A stretch of DNA of 64,000 bases from Polyangiaceae bacterium (lineage in GTDB: Bacteria; Myxococcota_A; Polyangia; Polyangiales; Polyangiaceae). The notes under the pieces were generated by a model that did no database searches, was not told the DNA's origin, and saw only the letters and a program-made list of their open reading frames with translations. The translations under genes were made by a program, and so were the position numbers. This document shows positions 45,750-53,239 of the stretch, piece after piece (the first letter of the stretch is position 1; every line of letters begins with the position of its first letter). The stretch lies in NCBI GenBank assembly GCA_016712345.1, contig JADJRH010000011.1, positions 4,030,001 through 4,094,000 on the forward strand, given 5' to 3'.

Positions 45750-48464
45750 ATGGACGAGACTTCCAACATCCCCAATAAAGTCCCCGTCAGCCTCCAAGAC
45801 GAACTTCGGTCAAGCTACCTCGATTACGCCATGAGCGTCATCATCGGTCGCGCCATCCCCGATGTTCGCGACGGGCTAAAACCGGTTCACCGCCGCATCT
45901 TGTTCTCCATGCACGAGCAAAAGATCGGCCCCACGGGCGCGCACAAAAAGTGCGCCCGCGTGGTCGGCGACGTGCTTGGTAAATACCATCCACACGGCGA
46001 CCTCGCAGTCTATGACGCTCTCGTTCGCATGGGGCAGCCGTTCAGTCTGCGCTACATGCTGATCGACGGCCAGGGCAACTACGGCTCCATCGACGGCGAT
46101 TCACCCGCGGCCATGCGTTATACAGAAGCAAGGCTGTCACGCATCGCCGTTGAAATGCTCGCCGACATCGACAAAGAAACCGTCGATTTCGTCCCCAACT
46201 ACGACGATTCAGAAGTTGAGCCGAGCGTTCTACCCGCCAAGTTCCCCCAACTCCTTGTCAACGGGTCGGGTGGTATCGCCGTGGGTATGGCCACCAACAT
46301 CCCACCCCACAATCTGACAGAAGTGATCGATGCCACGGTTGCTCTCATTCGCAATCCGGCCCTCTCCGTCGAAGAGTTAATGACCCATGTTCCCGGTCCA
46401 GACTTTCCAACGGCCGGCCTCATCTACGGTAGATCCGGCATTGAGCAGGCGTACCGCACCGGCCGCGGCTCCATTGTCATGCGGGGTAAGGCCGAGGTAG
46501 AAAAAACCAACAAAGGCGACCGCGAGCAAATCGTCGTTACCGAAATTCCCTACCAAGTCAACAAGGCCAAGCTTCACGCCAAAATCGCTGAGTTGATGAG
46601 AGACAAGCGCATTGAAGGCATTTCAGAAGTGCGCGATGAAAGCGATCGTGAAGGCATTCGCCTCGTGGTCGAACTCAAAAAAGACGTCTTCCCGCAGGTC
46701 ATTCTCAATCAACTCTACCGCCTGACAGATCTGCAAACGTCTTTCGGCGTGATCAACCTGTCCATTGTCAATGGTAGGCCCGCTGTCCTTACCCTCAAAG
46801 AAACGCTTGAACACTTCGTGGAACACCGCCGTGAAGTGGTCACCCGTCGCTGCCGATTCGAGCTGCGTCAGGCCGAGGCCCAACGTGAAATTGTAGAAGG
46901 GTTGGGCATGGCGGTTGTCGATGTCGACCGCGTGGTTTCTACCATTCGAGCGTCGCGCGACACCGACGAAGCGCGCGAAGCCCTCATGGCACTTCCCCTT
47001 CGCGGGCTCGGCGAGTTTTTGCGCCGCGCAGGCCGTCCTGAATCGGAGTGTGAAGCCGCCGACGGCAAAGGTGACTATTTCCTTTCTGAGCGTCAGGCCA
47101 AAGCCATTCTTGAAATGCGCCTCTCGCGCCTCACCGGTCTTGAACGTGAAAAACTCGCCGCTGAATATGGTGAGCTTTCCAAAGAGATCGAAAAACTGCG
47201 CGCCATTTTGGCCGATGTCCACGCCCTGATGAATGTCATCGTCGGCGAACTTGAAGACATCAAAACCCGTTTCGGTGACAAGCGCCGCACGGAGATCGTC
47301 CCGACCGAGGCCGAAATTCAGGTCGAAGACCTCATTCAAGAAGAAGACATGGTGGTCACCATCTCCCATGCCGGGTATGTCAAACGTACTCCGGTGACCA
47401 CCTACCGCGCTCAAAAACGAGGCGGCAAAGGTAAAGTGGGAATGGAAGCGCGCGAAGAAGACTGGGTAAGCCAGCTCTTCGTGGCATCTACCCACAGCTA
47501 TGTGTTCTTCTTCAGCGACAAAGGTAAGGTATACGTCAAAAAGGTGTACGAAATTCCAGAGGGCGCGCGCAATGCAAAAGGCCGCGCCATCGTCAATTTC
47601 GTAGGGATGGAGCCCGGTGAAAAAGTCGCCGCCATCACCCCCGTCCCCGCCAACTTTGACGACAAGACCTTTGTGGTAACCATCACCAAGGGAGGTCAAA
47701 TCAAAAAGACGGCCCTTGTTGAGTACGAAAACTACCGCGAAAAAGGCATTATCGGAGTTAAGATCGAAGAGGGAGATCAGCTCTTTGCCGCGGCCATTAC
47801 CGATGGTTCACGCGAACTCATGATCGGTACAAAACACGGCATGTCCATTCGCTTCCCAGAAGAACAGGTGCGCCCCACCGGTCGCGCCACCATGGGTGTG
47901 AAAGGCATTGAACTCGACGACGGCGACGCCGTGGTAGGTTTGTGCGTGTCAGAACCCGCGGTCGAAGCCGCCGGTCCTCCCTCGTCGCCCGGTGGAGCGC
48001 CCGTGGTTGTACAACGCAATCGCGTGCTCGCCGTCTGTGAACGTGGGTATGGCAAACAAACCCCACTCGATGAATTCAGGCTTCAAGCGCGCGGTGGTAA
48101 AGGCGTCATTCTCATCGACGCCAGCGATCGCAACGGCCCGGTGGTAGGTGTGGCCATGGTAGGCCCCACCGACAGCGTGTTGCTCGTTACAGATCGCGGT
48201 CAAATGCTCCGCACAATGGTCAGCGAAATTCGCGAAACCAGCCGAAACGCTCAAGGTGTACGCCTCATGGATGTGGAAGACGGTGAGCGAATCGTCGCCA
48301 TTGAAACCTTCTCGGGCGACACTGAAATGCAAGACACCTCGTCCACACCCCCGCCCGGTGGACCGCCGTCAAGTCCACCTACCAACGGCGCCCATACCTC
48401 CTCCCCACCGCCTCCTTCCGACGCGGTCGACAGCGGCAGCGGCGATCCTCCCCCTGAAGCCTAG
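45750..48464 (+). CDS. gyrA: DNA gyrase subunit A
   Basis: 904 aa. N-terminal breakage-reunion domain with SYLDYAMSVIIGRAIPDVRDGLKPVHRRILF, and the catalytic tyrosine Tyr124 in AMRYTEARLS. The quinolone-determining region reads HPHGDLAVYDALVRMGQPFS, so the Ser83-equivalent position is Leu85 (ctc, 46002-46004) and Asp87 is kept (Asp89). The C-terminal domain has the GyrA box QKRGGKG (555-561), which marks GyrA rather than ParC. A ~45-residue Pro/Ser-rich tail and a Pro-rich insertion near residue 740 are extra. gyrB is not in the window. Confidence 0.96.
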   Translation: MDETSNIPNKVPVSLQDELRSSYLDYAMSVIIGRAIPDVRDGLKPVHRRILFSMHEQKIGPTGAHKKCARVVGDVLGKYHPHGDLAVYDALVRMGQPFSLRYMLIDGQGNYGSIDGDSPAAMRYTEARLSRIAVEMLADIDKETVDFVPNYDDSEVEPSVLPAKFPQLLVNGSGGIAVGMATNIPPHNLTEVIDATVALIRNPALSVEELMTHVPGPDFPTAGLIYGRSGIEQAYRTGRGSIVMRGKAEVEKTNKGDREQIVVTEIPYQVNKAKLHAKIAELMRDKRIEGISEVRDESDREGIRLVVELKKDVFPQVILNQLYRLTDLQTSFGVINLSIVNGRPAVLTLKETLEHFVEHRREVVTRRCRFELRQAEAQREIVEGLGMAVVDVDRVVSTIRASRDTDEAREALMALPLRGLGEFLRRAGRPESECEAADGKGDYFLSERQAKAILEMRLSRLTGLEREKLAAEYGELSKEIEKLRAILADVHALMNVIVGELEDIKTRFGDKRRTEIVPTEAEIQVEDLIQEEDMVVTISHAGYVKRTPVTTYRAQKRGGKGKVGMEAREEDWVSQLFVASTHSYVFFFSDKGKVYVKKVYEIPEGARNAKGRAIVNFVGMEPGEKVAAITPVPANFDDKTFVVTITKGGQIKKTALVEYENYREKGIIGVKIEEGDQLFAAAITDGSRELMIGTKHGMSIRFPEEQVRPTGRATMGVKGIELDDGDAVVGLCVSEPAVEAAGPPSSPGGAPVVVQRNRVLAVCERGYGKQTPLDEFRLQARGGKGVILIDASDRNGPVVGVAMVGPTDSVLLVTDRGQMLRTMVSEIRETSRNAQGVRLMDVEDGERIVAIETFSGDTEMQDTSSTPPPGGPPSSPPTNGAHTSSPPPPSDAVDSGSGDPPPEA

Positions 48465-48574
48465 ATTAGACGCCGCGGTATAAGCGTCCGCACCAAGCCT
48501 CCCAAGTAGGCCCGAACATGGACGCGGTGCGTTAATCAAAAATGACAGAATCGCAACATTCTGAAACAACGGAA

Positions 48575-48586
48575 CAGTGTACACTG
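48575..48586. promoter_or_regulatory. Extended GTGTACAC palindrome 8 bp before a start codon
   Basis: CAGTGTACACTG is a 12-bp perfect palindrome containing the iterated octamer. It lies just upstream of GTG 48594, where an operator would act. Whether it is regulatory or just another copy of the iterated word is undetermined. Confidence 0.3.
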
Positions 48587-48593
48587 TGCCGCT

Positions 48594-49601
48594 GTGGACG
48601 TTGCCATTGTCGTTAATCTCAAGTCACGCCGCGGCAGTAAAAAAGTAGCAGACCACGCCCGGCTTGAAATTCCCACCGCCCGCGTTCTCGCCACCCACTC
48701 CCTGGCTGAAACAGAACGCTTCATTCAAGAACTGCGGGCAACCTCCCCCGACCTCGTTCTCTCCGCCGGCGGGGACGGAACCGCGGTTGGACTCATCAAC
48801 GCGCTGCGTCCAACCAACGGTCAAGGACAATTCCCCACCATTGGACTATTGCCCCTCGGCACCGGAAACGGCTGGGCCAATGCAACGCGCGCCCCCGCAT
48901 GGAAGGAAGGGCTCGCCCGCGTTGCTCACCTTGCCAAGCGCTCCAAAAGCATTTCTACCCGCCGATTTGACCTGGTAGAAACCTGCGGTCGCATTGCACC
49001 GTTCGCGGGCACAGGTTGGGATGCAGAACTGATTGACGACTTTCACGCCCAAAAAAGCGGCCCCGGTGTTCTACCCAAAGGGTCGCGAAAGGGTGTTGCA
49101 GGTTACCTCCACGGCCTCTTTACCCGAACGGTTCCCCGCCACGTCCTCGCCAAAGAACGCCTTGAAGTCGAGTTGATCAACACCGGCGACGACGCTTTCA
49201 CCGTCGACGACAGTGGGAAGGTTATTCCACTTCCAGGTGGACACACAGGTGCCGTTCTCTACCGTGGACCTGTTGGAGTTTGTGGCGCCGCCACCAGTGC
49301 AGAATGGGGGTTTGGGTTCAAATCCTACCCATTTGCCGGAGCCATGCCCCGAAGACTGTGTGTCCGAGTCTACTCCGCCGGCCCCATCGAAGCTGTGCTG
49401 CGCACCCGCGATCTTTGGGTAGGTAAACATCCCTTGCCCAAAATGCACACGTGGATGTTAACCAGCTGTAAAATGAAGTTCTCTCGCCCCGTCCCCTTTC
49501 AAATCGGCGGCGATCGCCACGGACACGTTTCCGACGTGGACTACCGCATTGCACCTGAAACGGTCGACGTTCTCGACTGGCCCGCCATCCGCCGTCGCTA
49601 G
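48594..49601 (+). CDS. Diacylglycerol kinase-family lipid kinase
   Basis: 335 aa from GTG 48594. DAGK catalytic domain motifs are LSAGGDGTAVGLINAL (GGDGT at 59-63) and PLGTGNGWAN (88-97), with a C-terminal beta region typical of YegS/DgkB relatives. It phosphorylates a lipid such as diacylglycerol or a related long-chain alcohol. The last codon CGC is followed by TAG supplied by the left end of the MITE-like element (CTAGAGCACC), so the element abuts or created the stop codon. The start is 130 nt after gyrA. Confidence 0.85.
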   Translation: MDVAIVVNLKSRRGSKKVADHARLEIPTARVLATHSLAETERFIQELRATSPDLVLSAGGDGTAVGLINALRPTNGQGQFPTIGLLPLGTGNGWANATRAPAWKEGLARVAHLAKRSKSISTRRFDLVETCGRIAPFAGTGWDAELIDDFHAQKSGPGVLPKGSRKGVAGYLHGLFTRTVPRHVLAKERLEVELINTGDDAFTVDDSGKVIPLPGGHTGAVLYRGPVGVCGAATSAEWGFGFKSYPFAGAMPRRLCVRVYSAGPIEAVLRTRDLWVGKHPLPKMHTWMLTSCKMKFSRPVPFQIGGDRHGHVSDVDYRIAPETVDVLDWPAIRRR

Positions 49602-50170
49602 AGCACCGAATACCTTGAATCGCGAATGAGTTCAGCAATTTGTGAATATCGGAAATCTCCAACAATCGCGGGGTGCTCTAGCTTTCTTACCCAGGGAGCG
49701 AGGGCTCGCGCCCTCGCTCCCCGCACGGGTCGCTCGTGACCATTGCATGTCTCGTGTTGCGGCTTCCTACCCAATGCGCCGCGGCCGGGGCCCTACCCTG
49801 CCGCAGGGCGCAATGGGGCCCTCGCCGCAACACTCAATCACGCAATGGTCACTCACTCCCCAATCCCCCTTTTGGGGTAAAGAGAGCGAGTGATCTGTGC
49901 GCGAACGAGCGATGAATGGGGGGACCGCCATGTTTGAGCGGTGGCGTGGGGTAGGGGCCCCGCGACCCGCGAGTCGGGTGGGCCCCATTCAGCGCGAGAC
50001 GCGTACAGATCAAGAGCGAACCTCGCGGGGCCCAGAACGTAGCGATCCGAACTGGGTGTCTGTCACGCGGTGGGAGCTTCGGGCCTAGGCTTTATGCCTT
50101 GCTTTTGCCTGTTTGAGTACACAAGCAAACTATCCATTTGATTACGGAATCAACCTGATCGGTGCTCTAG
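49598..50170 (+). mobile_element. MITE-like element, copy 2 (573 bp, CTAG ends)
   Basis: Same outer inverted repeats as copy 1 (CTAGAGCACCGA 49598-49609; TCGGTGCTCTAG 50159-50170), the same 84-bp inner unit (to GGTGCTCTAG 49672-49681) and the same hairpin (49694-49721). Between hairpin and right end sits an extra ~320 bp containing a nested foldback: GTGACCATTGC with GCAATGGTCAC, GTGTTGCGGC with GCCGCAACAC, CCCAATGCGCC with GGGCGCAATGGGG (49736-49852). No transposase. Confidence 0.75.
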
Positions 50171-50238
50171 TCCCACCCGTCTCACCCGCCAAAACCTCCC
50201 AGTCAACAAACTCTCGCATTTCGGAAAGACCATTTCAC

Positions 50239-50276
50239 GTGTACATTTCATTTTCGAAGTGAACTCGAATGTACAC
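50239..50276. promoter_or_regulatory. Inverted repeat GTGTACATT ... AATGTACAC
   Basis: Two 9-bp arms (50239-50247, 50268-50276) separated by 20 nt, just downstream of the MITE copy. Spacing of about two to three helical turns would suit a dimeric DNA-binding protein. It may control a short transcript that ends at the terminator at 50341-50400. Confidence 0.35.
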
Positions 50277-50340
50277 ATCTCTAACCTGTTGAATTTATAA
50301 GCCCACACCGTCGGCACACCTCGTGCTTGAGTAATTACCC

Positions 50341-50400
50341 GAGCGCCACGACGCTGGACCTTGTTCCCCCCCGCGAGGTCTCCGTGGCGCTCTTTTTTTT
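50341..50400 (+). terminator. Strong intrinsic terminator
   Basis: Stem GAGCGCCACG (50341-50350) with CGTGGCGCTC (50383-50392), an inner GGACC/GGTCT pairing, then about nine T residues. No plus-strand gene ends nearby (the previous one stops at 49601), so it may terminate a small RNA from about 50240. Confidence 0.7.
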
Positions 50401-50409
50401 GTCCTCCGC

Positions 50410-50532
50410 AGCCAAACGGAGCGCATGAGTGGCCGTCGCGAACCCCCGCCGATAGCCCAAACGGAGCGCATGAGTGGCCGTCGCGAACCCCCGCCGATAG
50501 CCAAACGGAGCGCATGAGTGGCCGTCGCCGAT
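50410..50532 (+). repeat. Tandem 44-45-bp repeats, 2.7 copies
   Basis: The unit AGCC(C)AAACGGAGCGCATG ... CGAACCCCCGCCGAT is repeated at 50410-50453, 50454-50498 and partially 50499-50532, with one extra C in copy 2. No spacers separate the copies and no cas genes are near, so it is not a CRISPR. Confidence 0.8.
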
Positions 50533-50670
50533 GGCCACCCGCAGCGAGCACGTTGAGCATCACCCCAAACCCGGTGTACGCTCCTTGTTCGGGTGTCGGT
50601 GGAGTGCGCGCTTCTTGGTCTGCGTGCGCGATGGCAGCGCTCACAGTCGACACCCCAAGGAGGACAGTCC

Positions 50671-51936
50671 ATGCGCTATCAACGAGGTGTCTCCGTCTCC
50701 CGCGCCGCCTTTTCGCGATCAAGTGTACACATTACCCGCCGCGCGGCGTGGCTGTTTCCAATTGCGCTGACAATCGCCGCATGCTCCGCCGGCAATAAAA
50801 CCGCCACCGGAGGCGGTGGTGGTGACGCAGGCTCGGGCAACACAGGCGCAGCGGGCTCCGCAACAACTGGAACCAATCAAGGCGCAGCGGGCCCCGGAGG
50901 CTTCGGCGGAGCGCCCGCCACCACAAGCACCGGTGGAATTGAAGCGTGCGCAGGCATCTCGTCAGAAGCGCAGGCCGGCCTTCAACCCGCAGACATCATC
51001 ATTGCCGTTGATACTTCCGGCAGCATGGACCAAGAAATTGAACAGGTTCAGGCCAACCTCAACAACTTCGCCTCCATCATTACCAATAGTGGAATCGACG
51101 CGCACGTTGTCATGATCGCCGACTCAAGCATGTGCATCCCCGCTCCCCTCGGAACGGGCCAATGCGGCGGATTCGACACCAACCTACCCACCTACCGCCA
51201 CGTCGTTCAGACCGTTTCTTCCACCGACGCCCTTCAGGTGATCCTCGACACCTACGACCAGTGGAAAGACTCCCTCCGCTCCGGCGCCACCAAAACCATC
51301 GCCGTGGTAAGCGACGACAACTCCACCCTCTCCGCCGTCAACTTTTTCAACCAACTCCTCGCCAAAGACCCAACGTTCACAGGCTTCAAGTTTGACGCCA
51401 TCGTCAGCCTGATTGACCCAAGCACCATTGAGTTTACCTGTATCAACTGCGCCTTCCAGGGCATGTTTTCGTGCAACAACTGCCAAGAAAAGTGCTGCGA
51501 CAAAATGCTCGGGTGTACACCCCTCCCCGCCGAAAAAGGCCAAGTGTACATCGACCTCGCCCAACAAACAGGCGGCATCCTCGGCGACCTCTGCATTCAA
51601 GACTTCGGCCCCGTCTTTCAAGACATGGCCACCGGAATTGTTCAGGCCGCTCAACTCTCCTGCGAATATGACATTCCACCTCCCCCCGAAGGAGAAACCC
51701 TCGACCCGGCCCTTGTCAATGTCAACTATACTCCCGCAGGCCAGGCCAAAAAACCCATCTTCTACGTAAACAGCCCCGCTGACTGCGGCAACCTCGGCGG
51801 CTGGTATTACGACAACCCCGGCGCCCCCACCAAAATCATCATGTGCCCCGGCACCTGCGACATTCTCAAAGCCGACACCATGGGTAAAATTGAAGTGCTC
51901 TTCGGGTGTGAAACAGAAATCAAGCCACCCGAGTGA
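50671..51936 (+). CDS. von Willebrand factor A-domain lipoprotein
   Basis: 421 aa from ATG 50671 after AAGGAGGAC. Lipobox IAAC (acylated Cys38), Gly-rich spacer, then a vWA domain with the MIDAS motif Asp114-x-Ser116-x-Ser118 in IIIAVDTSGSMDQEIEQ and the usual alternating beta/alpha pattern. A Cys-rich insert follows (FTCINCAFQGMFSCNNCQEKCCDKMLGCTPLP) and a second Cys-pair domain near the end (CGNLGGWYYDN, IIMCPGTCDIL). Likely binds a metal and an extracellular ligand. It contains GTGTACAC copies at 50723 and 51513. Confidence 0.85.
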   Translation: MRYQRGVSVSRAAFSRSSVHITRRAAWLFPIALTIAACSAGNKTATGGGGGDAGSGNTGAAGSATTGTNQGAAGPGGFGGAPATTSTGGIEACAGISSEAQAGLQPADIIIAVDTSGSMDQEIEQVQANLNNFASIITNSGIDAHVVMIADSSMCIPAPLGTGQCGGFDTNLPTYRHVVQTVSSTDALQVILDTYDQWKDSLRSGATKTIAVVSDDNSTLSAVNFFNQLLAKDPTFTGFKFDAIVSLIDPSTIEFTCINCAFQGMFSCNNCQEKCCDKMLGCTPLPAEKGQVYIDLAQQTGGILGDLCIQDFGPVFQDMATGIVQAAQLSCEYDIPPPPEGETLDPALVNVNYTPAGQAKKPIFYVNSPADCGNLGGWYYDNPGAPTKIIMCPGTCDILKADTMGKIEVLFGCETEIKPPE

Positions 51937-52129
51937 ACCGCACTGCCACCCAACACCCCTCTCCGCCTCGCCTCCCCTTTCCAACCTCGCAGCGCCCGAT
52001 TGAAACGCGCCCACCGCGCGGGCCCGACACCGCGTTATCGCATGCTCGAAAAAAGCCCTATCGCGCTTCCCCAGCGAAGTGTATTCTCGTTTCAAACGGC
52101 GCATTTGCCGCCGAGCCTGTGGGGAAATC

Positions 52130-53092
52130 ATGCCGGACAGCAACTTCGATCAGTGGAAAGCCGAGCCTGTTGAAAAGCTCGCGCAATATTCGCCCGCAGC
52201 CGTTGGCCCGGGTGATGCCGAACGACATACCATTTACTCGCTTGCCCTCATGGCCATCACCCACCACTACTGGAACGGCAACAAATACGGCCGCGGCGTA
52301 CTCTACCCACTCAACGAACCGGTCGACTTTTCAAGCTCTACCCTGCTCGCCGGTGATTACAACGGACATAACATCGCAGCCCTCGCAGTGGATGCCGACG
52401 GCAACATTCTCGACTTTGACTTTAACCACAACGAGCTTTTCAACTCGTCGGTAGAACATGCAGAGTCCAGATTGCTCCGGCGCCTTTTCAGCCTCGCTCA
52501 AATCAACGAAACGTGGAACACCGCCTCAAACGACGCCAAGCGTGAATCGTATGGCACCCTCCTCAAAAACGTCACTCTCTACACCACGCTTGAGTCCTGC
52601 GCTCAATGCTCTGGAATCATGGCCCTCGCCCAAATGGGCCGCGTCGTGTTCCTGCAAACCGACCCAGGTCAATACTCCATTGGCAACATGATGCGAAATC
52701 TAACCGTCGGCACCGGACTCGCCGCGCCCGAGCCCCTCCCCGCACGCCTGTTTGGATTTCCCTTCCATGACGAACTTGATACTGCCTACCAAACGTTTCG
52801 AACGCGCCCCAAAGACAAGCCGCACGCAATGGTGCTCGACGCCAACGGTGAACTCATTTCCAAACAGAGCGACACCACCTCCATCACAAGTTTCCTGTGC
52901 ACCAAAGCGGCCCGCGACATCTACGGAAAAGCCAAAACCCAACTCGACGCGTTCACACTCCACCACGCTGACTACCTACCCAAAGCGGCCTCACCCAAGT
53001 GCCGCAACAACGCCGAGGTGTTCGTGGAGGCCCGCCACTTCGTCAAATACGCCACGGTTGAAGCGCAACGCGGCACCCCCCACCGAGCGTAG
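52130..53092 (+). CDS. Divergent cytidine-deaminase-fold protein
   Basis: 320 aa from ATG 52130; a GGGGA-like site is weak. Zinc motifs of the CDA superfamily are His110-Ala-Glu112 in VEHAESRLLRR and Cys157-x2-Cys160 in TLESCAQCSGIMALAQ, where Ser replaces the usual Pro of PCxxC. The domain has an N-terminal extension and a ~100-residue insert, so it is not a housekeeping CDD or TadA. Related deaminases occur as nucleic-acid modifiers and toxins. It lies immediately upstream of the large conflict-like locus, on the same strand, separated by ~150 nt with the stop TAG at 53092. Confidence 0.7.
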   Translation: MPDSNFDQWKAEPVEKLAQYSPAAVGPGDAERHTIYSLALMAITHHYWNGNKYGRGVLYPLNEPVDFSSSTLLAGDYNGHNIAALAVDADGNILDFDFNHNELFNSSVEHAESRLLRRLFSLAQINETWNTASNDAKRESYGTLLKNVTLYTTLESCAQCSGIMALAQMGRVVFLQTDPGQYSIGNMMRNLTVGTGLAAPEPLPARLFGFPFHDELDTAYQTFRTRPKDKPHAMVLDANGELISKQSDTTSITSFLCTKAARDIYGKAKTQLDAFTLHHADYLPKAASPKCRNNAEVFVEARHFVKYATVEAQRGTPHRA

Positions 53093-53239
53093 TTTTCGGA
53101 CGTCGGCTGCGTTGCGAAAACCGCCGCTCGCGTTGGTAGCAACGCGGACCGACGAGTGAAGGACGTGCGTCACCGACGCAATCTCGCGCTCTTATCGCGG
53201 GTACACCGTTAGGCCTGCCGCTTGCTTGGCGCGCCCCCG

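Noticed and set aside
46623..47699. 358-aa ORF antisense to gyrA
   Set aside because: gyrA is certain here; the antisense frame only reflects codon bias in a conserved gene.
50410..50532. 44-bp tandem repeats as a possible CRISPR
   Set aside because: The units are contiguous with no spacers, and there are no cas genes.
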